A DNA stretch of 64,000 nt from Cytobacillus kochii (GTDB lineage: Bacteria; Bacillota; Bacilli; Bacillales; Cytobacillaceae): contig NZ_JAIVAM010000008.1 of NCBI RefSeq assembly GCF_020171845.1, positions 186,001 to 250,000 on the forward strand, read 5' to 3'. Below, piece by piece: positions 8,614 through 16,458 of the stretch. Each line of letters starts with the position of its first letter. The stretch's first letter is position 1. Position numbers and translations under genes: made by a program. The notes under the pieces are model-generated. The model was not told the origin of the DNA. It searched no databases and worked only from the letters and a program-made list of their open reading frames with translations.

Positions 8614-8691
8614 TTAATCAGTGATGCACATATAAACAAAGTAAGCAAGTAGTACTAAACCACCAACAAGCGCTATCCAACTAGAATCCAT
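8614..8691 (-). CDS. 25-aa single-pass membrane microprotein
   Basis: Minus-strand frame reading MDSSWIALVGGLVLLAYFVY then MCITD. It is preceded on that strand by AAGGGGGAAGG eight bases before ATG and followed by a proper terminator. Residues ~5-22 form one hydrophobic helix with short polar ends. Such tiny proteins often act as subunits or regulators of membrane complexes, but I do not recognise this one. The translation signals make it more likely real than chance. It is convergent with ypiP. Confidence 0.6.
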   Translation of the reverse strand: MDSSWIALVGGLVLLAYFVYMCITD

Positions 8692-8822
8692 TATGTACCT
8701 TCCCCCTTCTTATATTCTTATTTGTATATATCCCCCAAAAAAGCAGCAATTAATCATGAACCAATGCCCAAAAAGTGATAAAATATGGTAGAATAAAAGA
8801 AAAATTTTGTGAGGCAATGAAC

Positions 8823-9989
8823 ATGAATATTCAAATGGCAGCGAGAATGGAGCAATTCCAAGAGAGTATTTTTTCGGAACTAGCTGAAATCAAGCAACGG
8901 AAACTAGAAGAAGGCATAAAAATAATCGATCTTAGTGTCGGTAGTCCCGATTTACCACCTCCTCCCATTATAACAAAGATGATGGGCGAAATGGCAAGTG
9001 ATCCAAAGCTTTATGGTTACACATTAAAAGGGGTTCCAGAGTTTCATGAGGCAGTGGCGAATTATTACAGTAGAAAATACGGCGTAACCCTTGATGCGAA
9101 GGAAGAAACCACGTTACTGATGGGCTCACAAGATGGTTTGGTCCATTTACCAATGGTGCTTTGTAATCCTGGTGATATAGTACTCGTTCCAGATCCTGGT
9201 TATACAGCGTACGAAGCAGGTGTGAATCTTGCAGGTGGGCAAATGTATCGTATGCCGTTAAAAGAAGAAAATGATTACTTACCTTCTTTCGCTGATATTC
9301 CAAAAGAAGTTAGTAAAAAAGCAAAGTTAATGATTCTAAATTATCCTGGAAATCCGGTTCCTGCCCTGGCGACAAAAGAATTTTTTGGACAAGCAATCGA
9401 TTATGCGAAAGAAAATGACATTGTCATTCTCCACGATTTTGCTTACTCTGAATTATATTTTGAAGAGGCGCCAATTAGTTTTTTATCAGTTGATGGTGCG
9501 ATGGATGTAGGGATTGAAATGAACTCGTTATCTAAAAGCTTTAATATGGCAGGGTGTCGTGTGGCTTATGCTGCAGGAAATCGTAAAGTTATTTCTCTTC
9601 TAAGTAATCTAAAGTCTAACCTTGACTATGGCGTTTTTTATCCTATTCAAATGGCTGCTGTACAGGCGTTAGCTGATGATTCGTCCTTTTTAGATGAATT
9701 GAGAGCGGTCTATAAAAAAAGAAGAGATTCTTTTGTTCTTGGATTACGAGAAGTAGGTTGGGATGTGGCTTTACCTAAAGGGTCGATGTTCGTATGGGGG
9801 AGATTACCGGATGGAATGAAATCTAAGCCATTCGCACTTGAATTAATTGAAAAAGCAGGAGTCGTTGTAACACCTGGAATTGCCTTTGGTGAATGGGGCG
9901 AAGGTTATGTACGCATGGGTATTGTCCAATCAGAAGAAACATTATTAGAAGTTGTTTCCCGTATTGAGAAAAGTGGCATTTTTAAATAA
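8823..9989 (+). CDS. Class I/II PLP aminotransferase (DapL-like / alanine-type)
   Basis: Fold-type I aminotransferase with PLP-lysine in NSLSKSFNMAGCRVAYA (about residues 236-252), the NYPGNP motif (about 173-178), DPGYTAYE, and C-terminal arginine motif YVRMGIV. The sequence opens with an N-terminal hook and DLSVGSPDLPPP, as in proteins often annotated as LL-diaminopimelate aminotransferase in Bacillaceae; the real substrate cannot be assigned from sequence. ATG 8823 is chosen because GAGG (8811-8814) is 8 nt upstream; ATG 8817 is too close. A TAGAAT -10 lies at about 8789. It is cytosolic, and ypjP follows after 31 bp. Confidence 0.88.
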   Translation: MNIQMAARMEQFQESIFSELAEIKQRKLEEGIKIIDLSVGSPDLPPPPIITKMMGEMASDPKLYGYTLKGVPEFHEAVANYYSRKYGVTLDAKEETTLLMGSQDGLVHLPMVLCNPGDIVLVPDPGYTAYEAGVNLAGGQMYRMPLKEENDYLPSFADIPKEVSKKAKLMILNYPGNPVPALATKEFFGQAIDYAKENDIVILHDFAYSELYFEEAPISFLSVDGAMDVGIEMNSLSKSFNMAGCRVAYAAGNRKVISLLSNLKSNLDYGVFYPIQMAAVQALADDSSFLDELRAVYKKRRDSFVLGLREVGWDVALPKGSMFVWGRLPDGMKSKPFALELIEKAGVVVTPGIAFGEWGEGYVRMGIVQSEETLLEVVSRIEKSGIFK

Positions 9990-10020
9990 ATAATGAAAGT
10001 CATCTGAGGAGGAGATACAC

Positions 10021-10599
10021 TTGCCGAGTTGGTTAAGAAAATCATTAGTGGTGATGGTGACAATCTTTACATTTGGATTGGTGACACCAACGAGTTTATT
10101 ACCTATTCAGCATGATGAAGATAAGTCACCAAGAAAAGCAGTTTTAGCTGAAAGCTTACCAGATGTAAGTGTAGAAGAAACTTCACAAGTTTCGAGGGAG
10201 GATTTTATAAAGGAAATGGTTACTTCCGCGGAAAAGCATTCTTTCGAAAAGTTTGGTGAAAAAATTAAACCGGTCATTGAATCAGAATTTCAAATCGTCA
10301 TACTCCCTAATATAGAAAAGGCGATTTCAGAAGTTGCAGAGCAGTATACAGAGGAGAATCTGCATCATTTGAGTATCACTGAAACGGCCTCTGCGGGCGT
10401 TTCAGAACGAATTTTTCATATAGCAGATGAGACAAAGCAAAAAGATGTCATTCGTTTTCATGTCAGAAGAGATCATCCACCGCAGCAAGGTTATTGGTTT
10501 AATTTCCATTATCATACTGCCTTTGATCAATTCCAAACTCACCACGAACTTGGATCCATCTATTGGGATAAAAATACCCCGCCAAAATGGATGAGTTAA
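10021..10599 (+). CDS. ypjP: YpjP family protein, probably exported or membrane-anchored
   Basis: TTG 10021 follows GAGGAGGAG. Residues 1-30 (WLRKSLVVMVTIFTFGLVTP) form a signal or anchor helix. The body is predicted helical at residues 55-125, and the C-terminal region carries clustered aromatic and histidine residues (YWFNFHYHTAFDQF, then GSIYWDKNTPPKW). This is the pattern of Bacillus YpjP (about 200 aa), function unknown. The gene keeps its place beside thyA/dfrA in B. subtilis, but here the Ter island intervenes. Confidence 0.85.
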   Translation: MPSWLRKSLVVMVTIFTFGLVTPTSLLPIQHDEDKSPRKAVLAESLPDVSVEETSQVSREDFIKEMVTSAEKHSFEKFGEKIKPVIESEFQIVILPNIEKAISEVAEQYTEENLHHLSITETASAGVSERIFHIADETKQKDVIRFHVRRDHPPQQGYWFNFHYHTAFDQFQTHHELGSIYWDKNTPPKWMS

Positions 10600-10609
10600 T
10601 TTCAAAAAT

Positions 10610-10635
10610 TGAAACTTTTCTAGTACATATTCGTA
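10610..10635 (+). promoter_or_regulatory. Sigma-W-type (ECF) promoter ahead of the TerC gene
   Basis: TGAAAC at 10610-10615 and CGTA at 10632-10635 are separated by exactly 16 nt, the consensus for B. subtilis sigma-W. The element lies 55 bp before the TerC start codon. B. subtilis yce genes are members of the sigma-W/M/B stress regulons, so the match is biologically coherent. Confidence 0.85.
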
Positions 10636-10689
10636 TATACTAGGTGAAGAACGATAGTATATAAAGTTGATCAGGGGGAAAAATTCACT

Positions 10690-11460
10690 ATGGAAATTAT
10701 CGATGGAATCCTACATACCTATTCTAGTTTCTTTGATTGGGATATGTGGGTTGAGGCATTATCTCGACCAGATGCATGGGTGCTGATTGGCACATTGGTC
10801 ATTTTAGAAGGCTTGCTTTCAGCGGATAATGCGCTTGTCTTAGCAGTAATGGTTAAGCACCTACCACCAAAACAACGAAAGAAAGCACTTTTTTATGGGT
10901 TACTTGGCGCTTATTTCTTCCGTTTTTTAGCGATAGGTGTAGGTGTATTTTTAATTAAATTTTGGTGGATAAAAGTATTAGGAGCCGCTTACTTAGGCTG
11001 GTTAGCTATTAAATATTTTATCGACAAAAAGAAAGCAGAAGAAGCAGAAGACGAAGAAGCGTTGGAAGGAATCAATCAACGAGGCTTATTAATTCGTCTG
11101 TTCGGGACATTTTGGGGAACAGTTATTGCCGTTGAATTAATGGATATTGCTTTTTCAATTGATAGCATTTTAGCAGCACTAGGTGTGAGTCAAGAAATAT
11201 GGGTACTTCTTGTTGGTGGTATGCTAGGTATCATTATGATGAGGGGTGTTGCAGGAGTATTCTTAAAATTAATTGACCGTGTACCTGAACTTGAAACAAG
11301 CTCTTATATTCTTATTCTATTAATCTCTTTAAAGATGTTGTTAAGTGCAGGAGGTATTCACATTGATCATATGTATTTCTTTGGTGTACTTGTGATTGTT
11401 TTTGCAATTACTTTTATTGTACATGCGAAGAGAAAACGTACTGAAGCAGCAGGCTCATAA
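10690..11460 (+). CDS. yceF: TerC family integral membrane protein (metal exporter)
   Basis: Polytopic membrane protein of the TerC family; the Bacillus members YceF/MeeF and YkoY/MeeY export manganese for metalation of secreted enzymes. About seven transmembrane helices are visible. The two family signatures are LEGLLSADNALVLAVMV (about residues 38-54) and ELMDIAFSIDSILAAL (about 147-162), whose buried acidic residues form the presumed metal path. At 256 aa it has the YceF length. No yybP-ykoY riboswitch precedes it; a sigma-W promoter does. It has its own terminator, so it is transcribed apart from the enzymes downstream. Confidence 0.93.
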   Translation: MEIIDGILHTYSSFFDWDMWVEALSRPDAWVLIGTLVILEGLLSADNALVLAVMVKHLPPKQRKKALFYGLLGAYFFRFLAIGVGVFLIKFWWIKVLGAAYLGWLAIKYFIDKKKAEEAEDEEALEGINQRGLLIRLFGTFWGTVIAVELMDIAFSIDSILAALGVSQEIWVLLVGGMLGIIMMRGVAGVFLKLIDRVPELETSSYILILLISLKMLLSAGGIHIDHMYFFGVLVIVFAITFIVHAKRKRTEAAGS

Positions 11461-11461
11461 G

Positions 11462-11495
11462 AAAAGGGGATGAATTGCTTCATCCCTCTTTTTTC
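11462..11495 (+). terminator. Terminator after TerC gene
   Basis: Stem gggatgaa (11467-11474) with ttcatccc (11479-11486), TTGC loop, A-rich upstream arm and a T-run. Confidence 0.93.
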
Positions 11496-11590
11496 ACTCC
11501 ATCAATATCTTCCAATATCTGATAATAATTGCAATTATTTCTGGGTCCCCTCTATTAAATTTTTCCGAAATTAAAAAAAGGAGTTGGCGT

Positions 11591-12802
11591 ATGAGGTTAT
11601 TTACAGATTTATCTCAAGCTGCACTAGATGAGTACTTTTTTAAAGAACCGACGACATTTAATAAATACACACCGAAGAATGAGCTTGCATATGCATTAGC
11701 TGCTACCCTTTATATGCCTGCAACACGTCCTGCTATCCATCAAGATTTGATTAATAAAAAGCACGCTGGTCTAACATCAGTTGTCATTTGTTTGGAAGAT
11801 AGTATTGGTGATTTGGAAGTGGAAGTAGCGGAAAGGGGGTTGCAGCATTCCTTACATAAACTTCGACAAGATATTTCTAGAGGCTTTATTACATTAGAAG
11901 AATTGCCATTGCTTTTTATTCGTATAAGAAATAAAGAGCAGTTAGTCCGGTTAATCACTTTATTTAAAGATGAATGGCAGTTACTAACTGGTATTGTCAT
12001 TCCAAAATTCTCTTCAATCGATGGTGAAGAAATGCTGCAACTCGTTAGTGATTTACGAAATAGTGGCCATGAATTATATGCGATGCCAATCCTTGAAACG
12101 AAAGAAGTTCTATTTAAAGAAACAAGAATGGAAGAGTTAAAAAAACTAAAGGGAATATTCGATAAGTACGCTCATTTTATTTTGAATATCCGGATTGGGG
12201 CGACAGATTTTTGTGGACTATTAGGAATAAGAAGAAACACATCCACTTCATTATATGATATTGCTGTATTGAGAGATTGTTTAGCAGACATTATGAACTT
12301 TTTTCAAAGGGCACCTAATCATTACTTACTTTCTGGACCTGTTTGGGAGCACTTTGTTTCTAAAGAAAAAGTTAACTTACTAAGTAATCAAACGGAGCAA
12401 ATCATGGAATCCTCGTCATTTATGAACAAACTACCGAAAGAGATGAGAGGATTCATAGCAGAAATATTGCTCGATATTAGTAATGGTATCATCGGAAAAA
12501 CGATTATACATCCCACGCAAATTACGCCGGTACAAGCTTTAAACACTGTGACTTATGAAGAATACAATGATGCAATGGATATATTAAATCATTCAAATGG
12601 GGCCCATGGTGTGATGAAAAGTGCCAGTCAGAACAAAATGAACGAAATGAAGCCCCACTATGATTGGGCAAAGAAAATAGAGTTAAAATCAAGAGTTTAC
12701 GGGGTGCTAAATGAACAATACAACACAATTGATTTCTTCCAACAGTTATCACATGATAGACGTCATCGAGCCCATGCAGGTGAAGCTAAATATCAACTAT
12801 AA
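11591..12802 (+). CDS. Ter-module C-C bond lyase (HpcH/CitE-type TIM-barrel)
   Basis: Predicted lyase of the HpcH/HpaI-citrate lyase beta superfamily, in the branch tied to Ter stress operons. The barrel has the expected active-site strands: SVVICLEDSIGD, PLLFIRIRN, GIVIPKFSS, AMPILETKEVL, LNIRIGATDFCG and the closing GKTIIHPTQITPVQAL, with Arg, Glu and Asp at the positions that bind substrate carboxylate and metal in CitE-like enzymes. ATG 11591 follows AAAAAGGAG. The 3' end overlaps the next gene by up to 92 bp. Predicted role: carbon-carbon cleavage or condensation in synthesis of a nucleoside-like metabolite. Confidence 0.82.
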   Translation: MRLFTDLSQAALDEYFFKEPTTFNKYTPKNELAYALAATLYMPATRPAIHQDLINKKHAGLTSVVICLEDSIGDLEVEVAERGLQHSLHKLRQDISRGFITLEELPLLFIRIRNKEQLVRLITLFKDEWQLLTGIVIPKFSSIDGEEMLQLVSDLRNSGHELYAMPILETKEVLFKETRMEELKKLKGIFDKYAHFILNIRIGATDFCGLLGIRRNTSTSLYDIAVLRDCLADIMNFFQRAPNHYLLSGPVWEHFVSKEKVNLLSNQTEQIMESSSFMNKLPKEMRGFIAEILLDISNGIIGKTIIHPTQITPVQALNTVTYEEYNDAMDILNHSNGAHGVMKSASQNKMNEMKPHYDWAKKIELKSRVYGVLNEQYNTIDFFQQLSHDRRHRAHAGEAKYQL

Positions 12803-14069
12803 TCCTTACCATTTTAAATTCGATGAATTATTCCAGATGGCAGCAAGAAAGAATAAAAAAAGATCCTTTTTATTCGTTAGTAAAGTGTTAGGAAAACATC
12901 TGCCTATCTCGCCGGCAAAAGGATTAGCAACGGGACTGTTATTAGCAGAAAACTACCTAAAGGATGTGGAAGGGAAAAAGCTTTCGCCGTCATCACCCTT
13001 TGTGGATGTACTGAAAAATAAGCAAACGAAATTTAGTGATACAGCATTTATTGGCGATCAATATTCTCCCATCATTATTGGTTTTGCAGAAACTGCGACA
13101 GCGCTCGGTCAGGCATTTTTTCAAGCGTTTAAGAATGCAGATTATTTTCATACAACGAGAGAAGATCTTTTAAGCGTTGAATCGATCATTCATTTTGAGG
13201 AAGAGCATTCACACGCTACTTCTCATCGTTGTTATATCGATGCCAATTTGTTGCAAAATAGTCGGGAAATTATATTAGTAGATGATGAAGTGACGACTGG
13301 AAAGACAGCGCGAAATATTATCACATCATTACATGATAAGTTTCCGAGGAAGCATTATACTGTTGTTTCTATTCTTGATTGGAGAAATGAGACCAACAAG
13401 AATGCATTTATTGAATTAGAGGAAGCGTTAGATATCACTATACGTCATATATCCCTTCTTGCTGGCGAGGTTGAAGTAGATGGGAACCCAGTTATTAAGG
13501 AGGAAGAAAGTGTAGACCTGTACCATCCATCTACAGAAATGAATGAAATTTACATAGAAAAAGAATTACCTATGCTGTTTGCTTCTAAGTATTATCCTAC
13601 GACAAATCAAAAGTCTCCCTTCCACACTGTTCCTTATATTGCTGAGAGTGGTCGATTCGGTTTGGATAGTAAAGTGAACGTTTTATTAAATTCAAAAGCA
13701 GAAAAGGTTGCAACATTTCTTGATCAAAAAAGAAAGGGTAAACATATTTTATGTATCGGCACAGGTGAGTTTATGTATTTGCCAATGAAAATAGCTAGCT
13801 TAATGGAGGGGAGTGTAAAGTATCAAAGTACAACCCGTAGCCCTATTCATGTCCATAATAAACCATCCTATGGTGCACGCTTTGGTATGACTTTTCCTAG
13901 CCCTGAAATGGAAGAAGTGGTGAACTATATCTATAATATTCCACCGGAAACATATGATGAAGTATTTATCTTTTTTGAAAGATTAGTAGATGAACAGGTT
14001 TTAAGCAAGTTTTTACAACAGATAAAGATACCAAGTATTCAAGTCGTCTTTTTGAAAGGAGTGAGGTGA
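12711..14069 (+). CDS. Ter-module phosphoribosyltransferase with TRSP domain
   Basis: Residues ~25-260 form a phosphoribosyltransferase-like domain with the PRPP-binding loop EIILVDDEVTTGKTARNII (about 185-203). The C-terminal part carries the TRSP domain, including its name motif in YQSTTRSPIHVHNKPSYG (about 371-388). Together these match the PRTase_2/TRSP proteins of Ter operons, predicted to attach ribose-phosphate to a base-like product. ATG 12711 is preceded by GGGGTG but overlaps the upstream gene by 92 bp; ATG 12753 and 12774 are alternatives that reduce the overlap. The next gene starts 1 nt after the stop. Confidence 0.82.
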   Translation: MNNTTQLISSNSYHMIDVIEPMQVKLNINYNPYHFKFDELFQMAARKNKKRSFLFVSKVLGKHLPISPAKGLATGLLLAENYLKDVEGKKLSPSSPFVDVLKNKQTKFSDTAFIGDQYSPIIIGFAETATALGQAFFQAFKNADYFHTTREDLLSVESIIHFEEEHSHATSHRCYIDANLLQNSREIILVDDEVTTGKTARNIITSLHDKFPRKHYTVVSILDWRNETNKNAFIELEEALDITIRHISLLAGEVEVDGNPVIKEEESVDLYHPSTEMNEIYIEKELPMLFASKYYPTTNQKSPFHTVPYIAESGRFGLDSKVNVLLNSKAEKVATFLDQKRKGKHILCIGTGEFMYLPMKIASLMEGSVKYQSTTRSPIHVHNKPSYGARFGMTFPSPEMEEVVNYIYNIPPETYDEVFIFFERLVDEQVLSKFLQQIKIPSIQVVFLKGVR

Positions 14070-14070
14070 T

Positions 14071-15180
14071 TTGACTATTGTCGCCAGGCAGCCTATGTTT
14101 GGGTCATATGACCCGAGAGAGGTCACCTTTCTTTTAAAGGATTTAAGTCATATCCGTTTAGAAGATACAACAGAAAACAGAGAACACGCCATTCAATCAG
14201 GTGCTCATTATAGTGAAACCTTACCAATAGAATACCAGCCACCAAAAGCGTATATCGATCTTTTCTTTCGTTCTTTAGACGAATTTAAAGAGAAAGTGGC
14301 TTTAAGTATAGCTGTTGTAGCAGAACAGATTTATGCAGCTAAAGGCAAACAGACAGTTTTGGTTTCACTAGCGAGAGCAGGTACACCAATAGGCATTTTA
14401 ATCAAAAGATATTTGTTTTTTAAATACCATGTAGATTTGCCACATTATAGTATTTCTATTATTCGCGATAGAGGAATCGATGAAAATGCCCTTCACTATA
14501 TTTTAGAAAAACATTCAAAGGGAATAATTCAATTCGTAGACGGTTGGACAGGAAAAGGTGCCATTTCGATAGAATTAACAAATGCATGCCACTTATTCTT
14601 TCATAAATATGGGGTGAAAATTGATGATACATTGGCTGTTTTAGCTGACCCTGGCCATTGTACAACCGTATTTGGAACGAGGGAAGACTTTTTAATTCCG
14701 AGTGCTTGCTTAAATTCGACTGTCTCTGGACTTGTCAGCAGGACGGTCTTAAATAATCAATGGATTGGTGAAAAGGATTTTCATGGGGCGAAATATTATC
14801 ATCATATGATTGATGAGGATTTATCAAACATCTATTTAGACACAATAACTCAGCAATTTCAAAAAGTTGTTTCTATAGCAAAGCAGGAAGCAAGTAAAAT
14901 AGTGGATGGAAATTACGGAGCGACCTTTTCAGGTATGAATGAAATACTAAGAATCCAAAAGGAGTTCGGGATCGAATCTTCTCATTTCGTTAAACCAGGT
15001 GTAGGTGAAACGACGAGAGTAGCTTTAAGAAGGGTACCTTGGAAAATACTGATTAAAGATAAAAAGAGTCCTTATCTAAAGCATTTGTTTGCACTTGCTG
15101 AGGAGAGAAAGATTGAATTGGTTCATTATCCACAAATGAGCTATACATGTTGTGGGCTAATTAAGAAGGTTATCCAATGA
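14071..15180 (+). CDS. Ter-module PRTase_1 (StiP-type) protein with C-terminal PELOTA-like domain
   Basis: TTG 14071 has a near-perfect site (AAAGGAGTGAGGTGA). The N-terminal ~280 residues are the StiP/PRTase_1 family, a phosphoribosyltransferase-like fold, with conserved VSLARAGTPIGILIKR and the loop QFVDGWTGKGAI (about residues 151-162) at the PRPP-binding position. Some databases call the family a cysteine protease; the fold assignment argues against that. The last ~65 residues (VGETTRVALRRVPWKILIKD onward) resemble the PELOTA RNA-binding domain found fused here in Ter operons. It overlaps the HAD gene by 4 bp, so translation is coupled. Confidence 0.8.
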   Translation: MTIVARQPMFGSYDPREVTFLLKDLSHIRLEDTTENREHAIQSGAHYSETLPIEYQPPKAYIDLFFRSLDEFKEKVALSIAVVAEQIYAAKGKQTVLVSLARAGTPIGILIKRYLFFKYHVDLPHYSISIIRDRGIDENALHYILEKHSKGIIQFVDGWTGKGAISIELTNACHLFFHKYGVKIDDTLAVLADPGHCTTVFGTREDFLIPSACLNSTVSGLVSRTVLNNQWIGEKDFHGAKYYHHMIDEDLSNIYLDTITQQFQKVVSIAKQEASKIVDGNYGATFSGMNEILRIQKEFGIESSHFVKPGVGETTRVALRRVPWKILIKDKKSPYLKHLFALAEERKIELVHYPQMSYTCCGLIKKVIQ

Positions 15181-16022
15181 GAGGAGGAATTTTTGCCTCA
15201 GATTTAGATCGGACATTAATCTATTCAGAGACAGCGATATCGCAATTGGAAGAAATTCCAAGTAAAACTGCAACCGTTGTTGAATATAAAAATAATAAAG
15301 CTTTATCTGTGATGAGTGATCGTGCCATAAAATTATTACAACAAATTCGCAATACCCTTCTGTTCGTGCCAATTACTACACGAACACGGCAACAATTTGA
15401 GCGGATTGAATTTCCTTTTAGCCATCGTTATGCAGTTGTTGCCAATGGCGCACAAATTCTATATAATGGTCAGCCTTTGCTTAATTGGGAAGAAAGTATC
15501 AAGCGAGAAGTCTATGATAAGAGTGGAACGAAAGAGAAGCTATTGAATCATTTATTCCCATTTAAGATAGAGGGTAGATTGCGTGAAGCAGATGGTTGGT
15601 TTTTCTACTATGTGCTAATGGAAACATTGTCAGATTGCCAATTGGCTGAAATACGCCTAACTGCAGAAGGGCTTGGATGGCGTATTTCTTTGCAAGGTAG
15701 AAAATTATATTTTATACCCAATGCGATTAGCAAAGGTAGGGCACTACAGTATATCGTAGAAAATGAAGGGGCCCAATATTTATTCGGTGCAGGAGATTCA
15801 TTATTAGATTATGACTTTTTAAAAATTTGTGATGAATCATTTGTTCCTGCTCATGGAGAACTGGCTCAACATTTAAAGAAGTCTTCTCATTGGTTAACAA
15901 AGGAAAAAGGGATGCTGGCAACAGAAGAATTCCTTACTAAAATACTTCAGACAGTTACCAATCCTGCGGACCGGAGCGAAAGATCCGATTTACAACAGAA
16001 AATACAACCAATCCAGCTGTGA
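15177..16022 (+). CDS. Ter-module HAD-superfamily phosphatase
   Basis: Begins in the ATGA overlap with the previous gene. HAD motif I is ASDLDRTLIY (about residues 7-16), with nucleophile Asp and acid/base Asp. Motif II Thr is in FVPITTRTR. Motif III Lys is in NAISKGRAL (about 182-190). Motif IV is FGAGDSLLDYDFL (about 201-213). The cap lies between motifs II and III, as in sucrose-phosphatase/Cof-type enzymes. Probable role: dephosphorylating the phosphoribosylated intermediate. The last 68 bp overlap a convergent gene. Confidence 0.85.
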   Translation: MRGGIFASDLDRTLIYSETAISQLEEIPSKTATVVEYKNNKALSVMSDRAIKLLQQIRNTLLFVPITTRTRQQFERIEFPFSHRYAVVANGAQILYNGQPLLNWEESIKREVYDKSGTKEKLLNHLFPFKIEGRLREADGWFFYYVLMETLSDCQLAEIRLTAEGLGWRISLQGRKLYFIPNAISKGRALQYIVENEGAQYLFGAGDSLLDYDFLKICDESFVPAHGELAQHLKKSSHWLTKEKGMLATEEFLTKILQTVTNPADRSERSDLQQKIQPIQL

Positions 16023-16209
16023 TAAAGAAAATAAAGATCATGCTCGTGTAGAAAATGGACTGGTGAACTGTATAGGTGAATAATGAAAGAAAGGCAGCCA
16101 AAAAGAGTAAATCAAGCATTATAAATATTGAGGAATTTAAAGTTTGTTCTAGTATTTTTAATTCTGAATCGATATTAGGTAACTTGGAACGCTTCGCTAA
16201 CATTCTCAT
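15955..16209 (-). CDS. Small membrane protein, 84 aa, two helices
   Basis: The minus-strand gene starts at ATG 16209 after AAAGGATG. Residues ~1-25 are charged, then two hydrophobic spans (about 28-47 and 53-75) and a short basic tail. No family is recognised. It lies inside the Ter island, convergent with and overlapping the HAD gene by 68 bp, and its promoter region is shared back to back with yceG. A role linked to the island is a guess from position. Confidence 0.6.
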   Translation of the reverse strand: MRMLAKRSKLPNIDSELKILEQTLNSSIFIMLDLLFLAAFLSLFTYTVHQSIFYTSMIFIFFITAGLVVFSVVNRIFRSGPQDW

Positions 16210-16344
16210 TTTTAATCCATCCTTTGATTACATTTATCCTTTCGTTTGAAGCAAATACAGGTATCCTTAGTAATGCAACTATATGCATAACCACAGTAAA
16301 TGGTGAAAATGGCAGAAGCCCTTATTCAATAGCTTCATATCGTA

Positions 16345-16376
16345 ACTAATTATGTTAAGATGAAATGGATACGTGT
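16345..16376 (+). promoter_or_regulatory. Candidate sigma-A promoter for yceG-yceH-terD
   Basis: TTCATA, 16 nt, then TAAGAT preceded by TG (extended -10), about 90 bp before yceG. The -35 is weak. No sigma-W TGAAAC-N16-CGTA is present here, unlike ahead of TerC. Confidence 0.4.
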
Positions 16377-16458
16377 TTATAATCATTGTTTCTAAAACAA
16401 CAATATATATACAAATTGAACCTGTAAGACGAATGTATTAAAGGGAAGGGATCAGTCA

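Noticed and set aside
10600-10689. yybP-ykoY manganese riboswitch ahead of the TerC gene
   Set aside because: Only 90 bp available, taken by the sigma-W promoter; no riboswitch core motif.
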